In this document: in pieces, positions 1 to 11,020 of the stretch
Position numbering within the stretch: position 1 is the stretch's first letter
Layout of the letters: each line of letters opens with the position of its first letter
Assembly (NCBI GenBank): GCA_030824575.1
Contig: JAVBXL010000020.1
Span: 1 to 64,000, forward strand
Source of the DNA: a bacterium
GTDB taxonomy: Bacteria; Pseudomonadota; Alphaproteobacteria; Sphingomonadales; Sphingomonadaceae
Length of the DNA: 64,000 bases
Direction of reading: 5' to 3'
Position numbers and translations under genes: made by a program
The notes under the pieces: model-generated
Database searches by the model: none
What the model was told of the DNA's origin: nothing
Seen by the model: only the letters and a program-made list of their open reading frames with translations

Positions 1-386
1 CCCGCTTCATGCACCGCGTCGAGCGTGCAGTCGATCCAGGCGACGACATCGTCGAGGATCGGGGAGCCGTTGGCCGACACGCGATGGGCGATGCCGGCGA
101 ATTTGTCCGGGCCGGGACCGGCGATCTGTCGACAGAGCGGCTTCTGGTCGCTGGCGAGGACATTGACGCAGAATTTGCCGACCGCCTGGATGCGCGGCCA
201 GCTGGTCGAGCTTTTGGCGGGGAAGAAGGCGACCAGTGGTGGATCGAGCGAGACGGAGGTGAAGGAGCCGACCACCATCGCGGCGGGCGTCCCGTCCGCC
301 TCGACCGCGGTGACGACGCACACCCCGGTCGGATAATGGCCCAGCACCCGCCGGAAGGTCGCACTGTCGAAACTGGTTACGCTCAT
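1..386 (-). CDS. Flavin reductase family protein (DIM6/NTAB-like), 3' end truncated by window edge
   Basis: Minus-strand reading from ATG at 386 gives MSVTSFDSATFRRVLGHYPTGVCVVTAVEADGTPAAMVVGSFTSVSLDPPLVAFFPAKSSTSW..., typical of flavin reductases. Confidence 0.85.
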   Translation of the reverse strand, partial: MSVTSFDSATFRRVLGHYPTGVCVVTAVEADGTPAAMVVGSFTSVSLDPPLVAFFPAKSSTSWPRIQAVGKFCVNVLASDQKPLCRQIAGPGPDKFAGIAHRVSANGSPILDDVVAWIDCTLDAVHEA

Positions 387-443
387 AACTTGCTCCCGAT
401 GTGGTTCATGAAAAGCCTGCGCCATCACCGATGGCACGGGTGA

Positions 444-2729
444 TCAAAGGGCGACGCCGCCTGCCGCCAGCACCGCCAGGGTCAGCAGTTCGGACGCATT
501 GGACGACATGGTGGCGATCTGCACCGATTTTTCCATGCCGACCAGCACTGGCCCGATCATCGACGTGCCGCCCAGTTCGCGCAGCAGCTTGGCCGAGATA
601 TTGGCCGATTGCAGCCCCGGCATGACCAGGACGTTGGCCGGGCCGGACAGGCGGCTGAACGGATAATTTTTCATGACGGCGGGGTTGAGCGCGACGTCGG
701 CGGTCATTTCGCCCTCATATTCGAAATCGACAGCGCGTTCGTCGAGCAGCTTCACCGCGCCGCGCACATTTTCCAGGAAGGCGCCGGGCGGATTGCCGAA
801 ATTGGAATAGGAGAGGAAGGCGACGCGCGGATCGACCCCCATGCGGCGGGCGACCGCCACGGTGCCCTCCGCAATGTCGGCCAGTTCGCTGGCGGTGGGG
901 CGTTCGTTGACGGTGGTGTCGGCCAGGAACACGGTCTTGTCCTTGGCCACAATCACATGGATGCCGAAGGGGGTGCGGCCGACCGCCGGGTCCATCACCC
1001 GCTTCACTTCGCGCAGGGTCTGCGCATAGGGGCGGGTCATGCCGGTGATCATGGCATCGGCCACGCCCATCTTGACCAGCAACGTGCCGAAGATGTTGCG
1101 ATCGCGATTGACCATCCGCTCGCAATCGCGGCGCAGATAGCCGCGGCGCTGGAGGCGGTCGTAGAGCATGTCGACCATGTCGGGCACCAGCGGCGAATTG
1201 ACGCTGTTGTGCAGTTCGAAACTTTCAGGATCGCGGACGCCCAGTGCTTTCAGCTTTTCCACCACGTCGCCGCGGCCCACCAGCACCGGGATGCCATAGC
1301 CGAGGTCACGGAACTGGATCGCCGCGCGCAGCACCACTTCCTCCTCCGCTTCGGCGAAGACGACCCGCTTGGGATTGGCCTTGGCCACTTCATAGGCGGT
1401 AGTGAGGACGGTGGTGGTCGGGTTGAGCCGGGCCTTCAAGGACTGGCGATAGGCGGCCATGTCCGCAATCGGCTTTTGCGCGACGCCGGTTTCCATCGCC
1501 GCTTGCGCGACGGCGGCGGGCACCACTTCCATCAGGCGCGGGTCGAACGGCGCGGGGATGATATAGTCCGGCCCGAAACTGTGCGATCGGCCATAGGCCT
1601 TGGCCACTTCCTCCGGCACCTGTTCGCGCGCCAGATTGGCGATGGCGTGGGCGGCGGCCAGCTTCATCGCTTCATTGATGCCGGTCGCCCGCACGTCCAG
1701 CGCGCCGCGGAAGATGAAGGGGAAGCCCAGGACATTGTTGACCTGGTTGGGGAAATCCGACCGCCCGGTGGCGACGATCACGTCCGGGCGCACGGCATGG
1801 GCGTCGGGCGGCAGGATTTCGGGATCGGGATTGGCCATGGCGAAGATGATCGGCTTTGGCCCCATCGATTTGACCATATCCTGCGTCATCGCGCCCGCGA
1901 CCGACAGGCCCAGGAACACGTCCGCGCCCTTGACCGCTTCCGCCAGCGTCCGCGCGTCGGTGCGAACGGCATGGGCCGACTTCCACTGGTTCATGCCCTC
2001 GGTGCGGCCCTGGTAGATCACGCCCTTGCTGTCGCACATGATGACATTTTCATGGGGGACGCCCAGCGCCTTGATCAGTTCGGTGCAACTGATGGAGGCG
2101 GCGCCCGCGCCGTTCACCACCACCTTCATGTCCCTCATCTCGCGCCCGGTCAGCAGCGCGGCGTTGATGACGCCGGCGGCCGCGATGATCGCGGTGCCAT
2201 GCTGGTCGTCATGGAACACCGGGATGTTCATCCGCTCTTTCAGTGTCTGTTCGATGATGAAGCATTCAGGCGCCTTGATATCCTCAAGGTTGATGCCGCC
2301 GAAGGTCGGCTCCATCAGTTCGACCGCGTCGATGAAGCGATCGACATCCTCGGTCTTCAGCTCGATATCGATGCTGTCCACGTCGGCGAAGCGTTTGAAG
2401 AGGACCGCCTTGCCCTCCATCACCGGCTTGGACGCCAATGCGCCAAGATTGCCCAGCCCCAGGATCGCCGTGCCATTGGTGATCACCGCGACCAGATTGC
2501 CCTTGGCGGTATAATCATAGGCCTTGGCAGGATCTTTCGCGATCGCCAGCACCGGCACCGCGACGCCCGGCGAATAAGCGAGGCTCAGGTCGCGCTGGGT
2601 CGCCATCGGTTTCGACGCGATGATCTCGATCTTGCCGGGGCGTCCGGTCGAGTGGAAGAACAGCGCCTCGCGCTCGGAAAATTCCACATTCGATCTGTCG
2701 GACATCGTGGCACCCATATATTGGAACAA
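444..2729 (-). CDS. maeB: NADP-dependent malic enzyme (malic domain fused to phosphotransacetylase-like domain)
   Basis: 761 aa ORF; malic enzyme motifs (YSPGVAVPVLAIAKDP, FHDDQHGTA) and C-terminal PTA-like domain. Confidence 0.93.
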   Translation of the reverse strand: MFQYMGATMSDRSNVEFSEREALFFHSTGRPGKIEIIASKPMATQRDLSLAYSPGVAVPVLAIAKDPAKAYDYTAKGNLVAVITNGTAILGLGNLGALASKPVMEGKAVLFKRFADVDSIDIELKTEDVDRFIDAVELMEPTFGGINLEDIKAPECFIIEQTLKERMNIPVFHDDQHGTAIIAAAGVINAALLTGREMRDMKVVVNGAGAASISCTELIKALGVPHENVIMCDSKGVIYQGRTEGMNQWKSAHAVRTDARTLAEAVKGADVFLGLSVAGAMTQDMVKSMGPKPIIFAMANPDPEILPPDAHAVRPDVIVATGRSDFPNQVNNVLGFPFIFRGALDVRATGINEAMKLAAAHAIANLAREQVPEEVAKAYGRSHSFGPDYIIPAPFDPRLMEVVPAAVAQAAMETGVAQKPIADMAAYRQSLKARLNPTTTVLTTAYEVAKANPKRVVFAEAEEEVVLRAAIQFRDLGYGIPVLVGRGDVVEKLKALGVRDPESFELHNSVNSPLVPDMVDMLYDRLQRRGYLRRDCERMVNRDRNIFGTLLVKMGVADAMITGMTRPYAQTLREVKRVMDPAVGRTPFGIHVIVAKDKTVFLADTTVNERPTASELADIAEGTVAVARRMGVDPRVAFLSYSNFGNPPGAFLENVRGAVKLLDERAVDFEYEGEMTADVALNPAVMKNYPFSRLSGPANVLVMPGLQSANISAKLLRELGGTSMIGPVLVGMEKSVQIATMSSNASELLTLAVLAAGGVAL

Positions 2730-2842
2730 CAGGGCGGCCCTAGCGGTATCGTTATCCTGTGGGCAAGTGCGAGAAGCGCAATTTTACTGCGTTTGGGCGA
2801 AGCGCTGGTTTCGATGGGAGGATCACGCTATCGGCTTTGGCC

Positions 2843-5488
2843 ATGGCCCTTTCGACCGATACCGCCGCCCCGACGCCGATGATGGCGCAATATATGGCGC
2901 TCAAGCGCCAAGCGCAGGACTGCCTGCTCTTTTACCGCATGGGCGATTTCTTCGAGCTGTTCTTTGATGACGCGAAGATGGCCGCCGCGACGCTGGACAT
3001 CGCGCTGACAAGCCGGGGCGAACATGGCGGCGCGCCGATCCCGATGTGCGGCGTGCCGGTGCATAGCGCCGAGGGCTATCTGGCGCGCCTCATCAAGGGC
3101 GGGCATCGCGTCGCCATCGCCGAACAGACCGAGACGCCGGCGCAGGCCAAGGCGCGCGGGGGCAAGACATTGGTGGCGCGCGCGATCGTGCGCTACGTCA
3201 CTGCCGGCACGCTGACCGAGGAGACGCTGCTCGACAGTCGACGCGACAATATGCTTGTCGCGCTGGCGCAGGTTGGCGGAGACGGCGCGGGCGAGATCGG
3301 CATCGCCGCCGCCGATATTTCCACCGGCCGGTTCGAAACGATGACCTGCCCGATCGGCGACCTGCCCGCTGAACTGGCGCGGCTGCGGCCGAGCGAGGTG
3401 GTGGTAGCGGAGGGAACGGCGCTAGAGGTGGCGGATTGCCATCCGTTCGACCGCACGGCTTTTTCCAGTGCGCGGGCGGAGGATGCGTTGAAGCGGCTGT
3501 TCGGGGTCGCGACGCTGGACGGGTTCGGCCAGTTCGGTCGCGTGGAACTGGCGGCGATGGGCGGGCTAATCGCCTATCTCGATCATGCGGGCAAGGGCAC
3601 CCTGCCCTTCCTCGCGCCGCCGCTGCGCAAGACCACCGGCGGCCATGTGGCAATCGACGCAGCGACGCGCGAAAGCTTGGAGATCGTGGCGACCATGGCG
3701 GGCGCGCGGGCGGGCAGCCTGTTGGGCGCGATCGACCGGACGGTGACGGGCGCGGGCGCGCGGCTGCTGGGGCAGGATCTGTCCGCGCCGCTGATGGACC
3801 TAGCCACGATCGAGGCGCGGTTGGGGCTGGTGCAGCTCTTCCATGACGATGCGACGCTGCGCGACCAGCTGCGCGGCGCGCTGCGGGCGTTGCCGGACAT
3901 CGGCCGGGCGCTGGGGCGCGTGGCGGTAGGGCGCGGGTCGCCGCGTGATCTGGGGCAATTGCGTGATGGGCTGGGAGAAGCCCGGTTACTGCGCGAGCGG
4001 CTGGGGCGGATCGCCGAACCGCCGCTGTTGCTGGCGCGGATATTACCCGCGCTGGACGGGCATGGTGCGCTGGTCGATGCCTTGGCGCGTGCGCTGGTGC
4101 CCGCGCCGCCGACCGAGACGGCGAGCGGCGGCTATATCGCCGACGGCTATGATCCGGCGCTGGACGAGCTGCGCCGGATGGCCGGCGACGGCCGCCGCGC
4201 GATCGCCGCGCTGGAGGCGAAATATCGCGCGCAGACCGGCATTTCCGCGCTCAAGATCCGGCATAATGGCGTGCTGGGCTATCATGTCGAAGTGCCTGCG
4301 CGCGCCGCCGATACGTTGATGGCACCCGACAGCGGCTTTACCCATCGCCAGACGCTGGCCGGGGTGGTGCGCTTCAATTCGATCGACCTGCATGAGGAAG
4401 CCGGGCGCGTCGCGCAGGCGGGCGCTCATGCGCTGGTCGCCGAAGCCGCGCATCTGGAGGAGCTGATCGCCGCCGTGCTGGACCGCAAGGCGGACATCGC
4501 CCGCGCGGCCGAGGCGCTGGCGCGGTTGGATGTCGCTGCGTCGCTCGCCGAACGGGCGGCCGAGGGCGGGTGGCAGCGGCCGCATTTCGTTGCCGAGGAC
4601 GGCGCGGGTCCGTGCCTGGATATCGTCGGCGGGCGGCATCCAGTGGTAGAGGATGCGTTGCGGCGTGACGGCCAGCCCTTCGTCGCCAATGACTGCCGCT
4701 TGAGCGAGAGCGACCGGCTGTGGCTGGTCACCGGCCCGAATATGGGCGGTAAATCGACCTTCCTGCGGCAAAATGCGCTGATCGTCATATTGGCGCAGGC
4801 GGGTGGCTATGTCCCCGCGCAGTCCGCGACGCTGACTTTGGTGGATCGGCTGTTCAGCCGGGTCGGCGCATCGGACAATCTGGCGAAGGGGCGGTCGACC
4901 TTCATGGTCGAGATGGTCGAGACGGCCGCGATCCTGGCCCAAGCGACGCCGCGCAGCTTCGTCATCCTGGACGAAGTGGGGCGCGGCACGTCCACCTATG
5001 ACGGGTTGGCGCTCGCCTGGGCGGTGGTCGAGGCGGTGCATGAGGTCAATCGCTGCCGCTGCCTGTTCGCGACGCACTATCATGAGCTGACGCGGCTGGC
5101 CGAGACGCTGCCGTCCTTGTCGTTGCACCATGTCCGGGCGCGCGAGTGGAAGGGCGATCTGGTCCTGCTGCACGAACTGAGCGACGGGCCGGCCGATCGC
5201 AGCTATGGCCTGGCGGTCGCGCGGCTGGCGGGGCTGCCGCAACCGGTGTTGAAGCGCGCCAAGGACGTGCTGGCGCGACTGGAGGCAGGCAAGGCGAAGA
5301 CCGGCGGGATCGCGGCGGGACTGGACGACCTGCCGCTGTTCGCGGCGGTGGCGATGCAGGAAGAGGCCGCGCCCGACCCGCTGCTGGCGGCGATCGACGC
5401 GATTGATGCCGACGCCCTGTCCCCGCGTGAGGCGCTCGATCACATATATCGATTGAAACAACTGGCCGCTGAGCGGCGGCCCGACTAG
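2843..5488 (+). CDS. mutS: DNA mismatch repair protein MutS
   Basis: TGPNMGGKSTFLRQ Walker A, DEVGRGTSTYDG, N-terminal MMAQYMALKRQAQDCLLFYRMGDFFELFFDDA; ATG at 2843 preferred over 2759. Confidence 0.97.
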   Translation: MALSTDTAAPTPMMAQYMALKRQAQDCLLFYRMGDFFELFFDDAKMAAATLDIALTSRGEHGGAPIPMCGVPVHSAEGYLARLIKGGHRVAIAEQTETPAQAKARGGKTLVARAIVRYVTAGTLTEETLLDSRRDNMLVALAQVGGDGAGEIGIAAADISTGRFETMTCPIGDLPAELARLRPSEVVVAEGTALEVADCHPFDRTAFSSARAEDALKRLFGVATLDGFGQFGRVELAAMGGLIAYLDHAGKGTLPFLAPPLRKTTGGHVAIDAATRESLEIVATMAGARAGSLLGAIDRTVTGAGARLLGQDLSAPLMDLATIEARLGLVQLFHDDATLRDQLRGALRALPDIGRALGRVAVGRGSPRDLGQLRDGLGEARLLRERLGRIAEPPLLLARILPALDGHGALVDALARALVPAPPTETASGGYIADGYDPALDELRRMAGDGRRAIAALEAKYRAQTGISALKIRHNGVLGYHVEVPARAADTLMAPDSGFTHRQTLAGVVRFNSIDLHEEAGRVAQAGAHALVAEAAHLEELIAAVLDRKADIARAAEALARLDVAASLAERAAEGGWQRPHFVAEDGAGPCLDIVGGRHPVVEDALRRDGQPFVANDCRLSESDRLWLVTGPNMGGKSTFLRQNALIVILAQAGGYVPAQSATLTLVDRLFSRVGASDNLAKGRSTFMVEMVETAAILAQATPRSFVILDEVGRGTSTYDGLALAWAVVEAVHEVNRCRCLFATHYHELTRLAETLPSLSLHHVRAREWKGDLVLLHELSDGPADRSYGLAVARLAGLPQPVLKRAKDVLARLEAGKAKTGGIAAGLDDLPLFAAVAMQEEAAPDPLLAAIDAIDADALSPREALDHIYRLKQLAAERRPD

Positions 5489-5497
5489 AGACAGCAG

Positions 5498-8260
5498 ATG
5501 GTCATGCAGTTCCCCGCGCTGGGATCGCGCCGCGCGATTATCGACCGGCGCGCGATTTCCGACACGATCAACGCCCTGGCGATAGAGCATCGGGGCGATA
5601 GCACGCGGCTGCGCGCGGCCATCGTCAAGGAATTGAAGGCGGCGCTGGACGAAGGCCGGGCCGAAGTCGCCCGGCGGCTGGAGGCGAAGCCGACGCGCGG
5701 GCGCGAATCCGTGACCGCCTTCGCCTTCCTGATCGACCAGATTTTGCGCCTGCTCTACGATGCGACGACGCATCATCTCTATCCATCGGGCAATCGCAGC
5801 ACCGGCGAGCGGATCGCCCTGATCGCGGTCGGCGGCTATGGCCGGGGCGAAATGGCGCCGCACAGCGACGTCGATATCGGCTTCATCACCCCCTGGAAGC
5901 CGACCGGATGGACCGAGCAGGTGATCGAATCCATGCTCTATTCGCTGTGGGATCTGGGGCTGAAGGTCGGCCATAGCAGCCGGTCGATCGACGAGACGAT
6001 GCGCATGGCCAAGGCCGACCTGACGGTGCGCACGGCTTTGCTGGAGGCGCGCTATGTCTGGGGCGACAGGGCGCTGTATGAGGAAACGTCGGTCCGTTTC
6101 GACGCAGAGGTGATGCAGGGCAACGCCCGCGCCTTCGTGACCGAGAAATTGGTCGAGCGCGACGAGCGGCACAAGCGGATGGGCGACAGCCGCTATGTCG
6201 TGGAACCCAATGTGAAGGAAGGCAAAGGGGGTCTGCGCGACCTGCACACGCTCTTCTGGATCGGCAAATATGTGAACCGGGTGCGGTCGGTGGCCGAGCT
6301 GGTCGATGTCGGCTTGCTGACGCAACTGGAACTGCGCCAGTTCCAGAAGGCCGAGGATTTCCTGTGGGCGGTGCGATGCCACCTGCACACCATCACCGGG
6401 CGCGCCGAGGACCGGCTGACTTTCGACCTGCAACTGGAAACCGCGACGCGGATGCGCTTTACCGGGCGGGCCGGCCAGTCCGGGGTCGAACGGTTCATGC
6501 GCTATTATTTCCTCAACGCGAAGATCGTGGGTGACCTGACCGCCGTGTTCCTGGCGCATCTGGACGATCAGATGGCGGAAAAGGGGCGGCGCTATATCCC
6601 GGCGATTTTCCGCCGGCCCAAGAAGCTGGACGGCTTCGTGCTGGAGCGCGGGCGGCTGAGCCTGCCGAGCGACGATTTTTTCCAGGCGGACCCGGTGCGG
6701 CTGCTGGAGATATTCGCCGTCGCGGACAAGCATGGGTTGCAGATCCACCCCAGCGCCATTCGCGCGGCCAGCCGGGACGCTGGACTGATCAATGCGAAGA
6801 TCCGCAAGGATCCGCGCGCCAACGCCGCCTTTCTGGAGGTGCTGACGTCCCCGCGCGACCCCGAAACGGTGCTGCGCTGGATGAACGAATCATCGGTGTT
6901 CGGGCGTTTCGTTCCCGATTTCCGCCGCGTCGTGGCGCAGATGCAATTCGACATGTATCATCATTATACGGTCGACGAGCATACCATCCGCGCCGTCGGC
7001 CTGCTGTCGCGGATAGAGAAGGGCGAGTTGCCTCAGGATCATCCGCTGGCGACCGACCTGATGGGCAAGATCCTGTCCCGGCGCGTCCTCTACGTCTCCG
7101 TCCTGCTGCATGACATCGCCAAGGGGCGTGGCGGCGACCATAGCCTGCTGGGCGCGGAAGTGGCGGAGCATCTTTGCCCGCGGCTGGGGCTGACCCCGGC
7201 GGAGACGGAGACGGTCGCCTGGCTGGTGCGCTATCATCTGCTGATGTCGGCCACCGCCTTCAAACGCGACCTGTCCGACTATAAGACGATCCTCGATTTC
7301 GTCGATGTGGTGCAGAGCCCGGAGCGGCTGCGGCTGCTTCTGTGCCTGACGGTGGTGGACATTCGCGCGGTGGGACCGGGGGTGTGGAACAGCTGGAAAC
7401 GCCAGTTGCTGGGCGACCTGTATGACAGCGCCGAAGAATTGCTGCGGCTGGGCCACAAGCAGAAGGGGCGGAGCGAGCGGGTCATCGTGAAGCAGGAAAC
7501 GCTGCAACGGGCGCTGGGCATTGATGACGCGGCCTTCGCTGCGTTCAGCAAGCGGCTACCCGAATCCTACTGGATCGCCGAGCCGGACGACATCCTGTTC
7601 CACAATGCGCAGCATATATTGGCGGCGGGCGAATCGCCGCTGTCGATAGCCGCGCAATATTATCCGCAGCGCGGCGCGACGTTGGTGACGGTCTATGCCG
7701 CGGACCATCCGGGCCTCTTTTATCGTATCGCGGGCGCCATCCATCTGGCCGGCGGCAACATCATCGACGCGCGCATCCACACGACGCGGGATGGCGTGGC
7801 GATCGACAATTTCCTGGTGCAAGACCCGCTGGGCGGCGCGTTCCACAGCCCCGACCAGTTGCAGCGCATCCGCAACGCCATCGAAGATTCGCTGTCCAAC
7901 CGGCACCGGATGATCACCAAGCTGGCGGCGCGCCCCCTGCCCCGCACCCGCGCCGAAGCGTTCCGCATCGAACCCAATGTGCTGATCGATAACAAGGCGT
8001 CGAACCGCTTTACCGTCGTGGAGGTCAATGCGCGCGACCGGCCCGCACTCCTGTTCAGCCTGGCCAATGCGCTGTTCCAGTCGAAGGTCACGGTCCACAG
8101 CGCCCATGTCGCCACCTATGGCGAGCGGGCGGTCGATACATTCTATGTCACCGACCTGTTCGGCGGGAAGATCGAGAGCAAGGCGCGGTTGCAGACGCTG
8201 GAGCGGCGCTTGCTGGAGGCCGCGGGCGGCGAAGTGGGTGAGGCGCTGGAGCGGGCGTGA
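5498..8260 (+). CDS. glnD: [Protein-PII] uridylyltransferase
   Basis: 920 aa; nucleotidyltransferase (GGYGRGEMAPHSDVDIGF), HD domain and tandem ACT domains. Confidence 0.96.
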   Translation: MVMQFPALGSRRAIIDRRAISDTINALAIEHRGDSTRLRAAIVKELKAALDEGRAEVARRLEAKPTRGRESVTAFAFLIDQILRLLYDATTHHLYPSGNRSTGERIALIAVGGYGRGEMAPHSDVDIGFITPWKPTGWTEQVIESMLYSLWDLGLKVGHSSRSIDETMRMAKADLTVRTALLEARYVWGDRALYEETSVRFDAEVMQGNARAFVTEKLVERDERHKRMGDSRYVVEPNVKEGKGGLRDLHTLFWIGKYVNRVRSVAELVDVGLLTQLELRQFQKAEDFLWAVRCHLHTITGRAEDRLTFDLQLETATRMRFTGRAGQSGVERFMRYYFLNAKIVGDLTAVFLAHLDDQMAEKGRRYIPAIFRRPKKLDGFVLERGRLSLPSDDFFQADPVRLLEIFAVADKHGLQIHPSAIRAASRDAGLINAKIRKDPRANAAFLEVLTSPRDPETVLRWMNESSVFGRFVPDFRRVVAQMQFDMYHHYTVDEHTIRAVGLLSRIEKGELPQDHPLATDLMGKILSRRVLYVSVLLHDIAKGRGGDHSLLGAEVAEHLCPRLGLTPAETETVAWLVRYHLLMSATAFKRDLSDYKTILDFVDVVQSPERLRLLLCLTVVDIRAVGPGVWNSWKRQLLGDLYDSAEELLRLGHKQKGRSERVIVKQETLQRALGIDDAAFAAFSKRLPESYWIAEPDDILFHNAQHILAAGESPLSIAAQYYPQRGATLVTVYAADHPGLFYRIAGAIHLAGGNIIDARIHTTRDGVAIDNFLVQDPLGGAFHSPDQLQRIRNAIEDSLSNRHRMITKLAARPLPRTRAEAFRIEPNVLIDNKASNRFTVVEVNARDRPALLFSLANALFQSKVTVHSAHVATYGERAVDTFYVTDLFGGKIESKARLQTLERRLLEAAGGEVGEALERA

Positions 8261-8291
8261 GCGGCTCCGGCTGCAAAGGTCAGGCCTATCT

Positions 8292-8411
8292 CCGTTCGGG
8301 CTGAACCTGTCGCAGCCTTTTTCTTCTCTGCAATGCCGAAAGAAAGCCCCCTTCGACTGCCTGCCTGCGGCAGTCGCTCAGGACATGCTTCGACAGGCTC
8401 AGGGCGAGCGG
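8292..8411. repeat. Degenerate copy of interspersed inverted repeat (CCGTTCGGGCTGARCCTGTCG..../CTTCGACAGGCTCAGG)
   Basis: CCGTTCGGGCTGAACCTGTCGCAG (8292-8315) and CTTCGACAGGCTCAGGGCGAGCGG (8388-8411); compare copies at 35242-35331 and 63885-63963. Confidence 0.75.
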
Positions 8412-8433
8412 CTTTATGTTATGCTGCCGTGCT

Positions 8434-8937
8434 TTAGCGCACGATCTCCATCGCATCGCCCGGCGCGAGCAGCGGGAGCAGGCGGAGCATATCCGCCCGA
8501 TCCACCGCGACGCAGCCGGCGGTGGGGCGTCCTTCGGACAGATGGAAGAAGATGGCGCTCCCCTGCCCCGATACCGGCGGCGCGTCATTATGGCCCAGGA
8601 CGATTATGACGTCATAGGCATCGTCGCTGCGAATCATGCTTTCGGCGGAAAAGGCGCGCGGCAGGCGAACCGGGCGGTTATAGGCGGGATCGGCGATATC
8701 GTCCGACCAGCCGTCCTGCGCCCGTACCCAGCGCCAGGGGAGTCTTATACCGCTCGCCACGACCTTGCCGGGGCGCAGCAGGATGCCGCGGATCGGCCAG
8801 AGGCCGAGCGGGGTGCAGCCGTCGCCTTCCTGCTTGTCGGCGGCCGGGCAGGCACCGCCGCGGCCGATGGTGCAGGGCATTTCAAGATCGCCGAAGATCA
8901 GGCGGCCCGCGCCGCAATCAACGCGGAGAATATTCAT
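8434..8937 (-). CDS. L,D-transpeptidase family (YkuD-like) protein
   Basis: PTAGCVAVDRADMLRLLPLLAPGDAMEIVR catalytic-Cys region; likely start at MNILRVDCG (8937). Confidence 0.8.
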   Translation of the reverse strand: MNILRVDCGAGRLIFGDLEMPCTIGRGGACPAADKQEGDGCTPLGLWPIRGILLRPGKVVASGIRLPWRWVRAQDGWSDDIADPAYNRPVRLPRAFSAESMIRSDDAYDVIIVLGHNDAPPVSGQGSAIFFHLSEGRPTAGCVAVDRADMLRLLPLLAPGDAMEIVR

Positions 8938-8947
8938 GCCTCCGGGT

Positions 8948-10033
8948 TCACAGCTGATGGCCGGTGCGGTCGCGCTTGGTGGCGAGATAGCGTTCATTAT
9001 GCGGGTTGGTCGGCAGGATGATCGGCAGCCGCTCCATCACCGCGATACCCGCCGCTTCGAGTCCCGCGACCTTGTTCGGATTGTTGGTGAGCAAGCGCAC
9101 CGCGCTCACGCCAAGCAGGTCGAGCATCCGCGCCGCGACCGAAAAATCGCGCGCGTCGATGGCGAAACCGAGCCGGACATTGGCGTCAACCGTGTCGAAC
9201 CCCTGATCCTGCATCGCATAGGCGCGCAACTTGTTGACCAGGCCGATGCCGCGCCCTTCCTGACGGAGATAGAGAAGGATGCCCCAGGGCGCATCGGCGA
9301 TTTGGTGCAACGCTTCATGCAGTTGCGGGCCGCAATCGCATTTCAGGCTGCCCAGCACGTCACCGGTCAGACATTCGCTGTGCAGGCGGACGACCGGCGG
9401 CGAGGCATCGCGCTTGCCCACCACCAGCGCGACATGTTCGCGCGGTTCGTCCGGGCTGCGGAAGGCGATGATTTCGCCGCTCTCGCTGGCCGACACCGGC
9501 AGGCGCGCGCGGGTGGCGATGGCCAGGCGGGTAGCGTCGTCATAGGCCGCGATAGAGTCAGCACTCACTGTCGCTTCGACCGAAGCATCGCCTTCCGTCA
9601 GGAAATAGGCGGGCAGGATGCCGGCGAGGCGGGCGAGGCGCAGCGCCGCCTTGGCGGCTTGCGGCGCGGCCAGTGGCCGCGCGCGAAACGGTCCTTTAAG
9701 GGGCGACGCTAGGTCGAGCACCGGGTCGGAAATGGCGGTGGCGACATCGGCATCGATCCAGGGCGCGCGTTCGACCAGCACCGGCAGGTCGGGGTCGGCG
9801 GCGGCCAGCTGGTTGGCGAGCTTCAATGTTTCGGCGCGAGCGGCGGAAATGAGGATATCGGCCCGGCCGTGCGGGTCGAAGTCCGCCAGCGTCACCGCGT
9901 CGGCGCCCTCGATCGCCATCAATCGGATCGCACCGTCGGGCGCGGTCAGGCGGATCGCCCAGCCGCGGCGCAACGCGTCGATCGCGCGCGCGGCATCGCG
10001 TCCGTTGGCGCGTCCATTGCCTGGCCCCGGCAT
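8948..10033 (-). CDS. ribA: GTP cyclohydrolase II
   Basis: [40 protein letters not shown] motifs. Confidence 0.93.
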   Translation of the reverse strand: MPGPGNGRANGRDAARAIDALRRGWAIRLTAPDGAIRLMAIEGADAVTLADFDPHGRADILISAARAETLKLANQLAAADPDLPVLVERAPWIDADVATAISDPVLDLASPLKGPFRARPLAAPQAAKAALRLARLAGILPAYFLTEGDASVEATVSADSIAAYDDATRLAIATRARLPVSASESGEIIAFRSPDEPREHVALVVGKRDASPPVVRLHSECLTGDVLGSLKCDCGPQLHEALHQIADAPWGILLYLRQEGRGIGLVNKLRAYAMQDQGFDTVDANVRLGFAIDARDFSVAARMLDLLGVSAVRLLTNNPNKVAGLEAAGIAVMERLPIILPTNPHNERYLATKRDRTGHQL

Positions 10034-10839
10034 CAGAAGGCGAATTCGGTGATGATCGGAATATGGTCCGACGGCTTGATCCAGCTGCGCGCGGGTTCAA
10101 CCACGCGATGGCTGGTCGCTTTGTCCGCCACATCCTTCGTCATCCACATATGGTCGAGGCGGCGGCCGCGATCCGATTCCGCCCAGTCCTTCGCGCGATA
10201 GCTCCACCAGGTATAGAGGCGGGCAGGCGCAGGATGGAAATGGCGGCCGATATCGATCCAGTCGTTCGACGCCTGCAACCGGGCGAGGATGTCACATTCC
10301 CCCGGCGTGTGGCTGACGACGTTGAGCAACTGCTTGTGGCTCCAGACGTCGCATTCCAGCGGCGCGATGTTGAAGTCGCCGGTCAGGATTGCGGGCTGCT
10401 TGTCGAGCGCGGACGACCATTGGATCATCCGTTCGAGGAAATCCATCTTCTGACCGAATTTGGGGTTTAGCTCCCGATCGGGGATGTCGCCGCCCGCGGG
10501 GACATAGACATTTTCGATCCGCACGCCATTGTCGAGCCGCACGCCGACATGGCGCGCTTCGCCATTGGCCTGCCAGTCGAACCGGTCATCCTCATGCACG
10601 GGCACCTTGCTCATGATCGCGACGCCATGATGCATCCGCTGGCCGTTCAGCACCTGATGGACATAGCCCATGCGGCGGAACATTTCCGTCGGGAAAGTCT
10701 CGTTCACCACCTTGGTTTCCTGAAGACACAGGATGTCGGGGGATTCGAGCCGCAACAACTGTTCGACGATGTCGATGCGCGCGCGGACAGAGTTGATGTT
10801 CCAGGAGCAGATGGAGAGGGTGTCGGCCATGCCATCCAC
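10033..10839 (-). CDS. xth: Exodeoxyribonuclease III
   Basis: [46 protein letters not shown]. Confidence 0.95.
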   Translation of the reverse strand: MDGMADTLSICSWNINSVRARIDIVEQLLRLESPDILCLQETKVVNETFPTEMFRRMGYVHQVLNGQRMHHGVAIMSKVPVHEDDRFDWQANGEARHVGVRLDNGVRIENVYVPAGGDIPDRELNPKFGQKMDFLERMIQWSSALDKQPAILTGDFNIAPLECDVWSHKQLLNVVSHTPGECDILARLQASNDWIDIGRHFHPAPARLYTWWSYRAKDWAESDRGRRLDHMWMTKDVADKATSHRVVEPARSWIKPSDHIPIITEFAF

Positions 10840-10884
10840 CTAGGAGGCCACAGGCGGACACGCAAGCGGCTGAAAGGGTGCCGC

Positions 10885-11020
10885 ATAAAGTAAGACCCCC
10901 GCTCCGGGGGCGTGGAACGGGGGTCTCGATCGCGCCCTTGAAGCGCTTCGCGGCGAGAGAGTGGACCGGATAACAGGGGGGAAATCCCGGTTTGTCTCTC
11001 GCCTTGGGTCTTGATTAGCG
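10885..11020 (-). ncRNA. Candidate structured intergenic RNA (or xth leader) with own promoter-like element
   Basis: Minus strand TTGGCG-N17-TCATAT (11055-11027); GGCGAGAGA/TCTCTCGCC 9-bp arms (10952-10960/10995-11003) enclosing ACCGG/CCGGT; distal AGACCCCCG/CGGGGGTCT hairpin (10893-10901/10918-10926). Confidence 0.4.

Noticed and set aside
609-2882. 757-aa plus-strand ORF antisense to the malic enzyme gene
   Set aside because: Low-complexity His/Asp/Arg/Gly composition typical of antisense shadows in GC-rich genes; the opposite strand encodes a clear conserved enzyme.
4043-6748. 901-aa minus-strand ORF antisense to mutS/glnD
   Set aside because: Shadow ORF; both opposite-strand genes have diagnostic motifs throughout.
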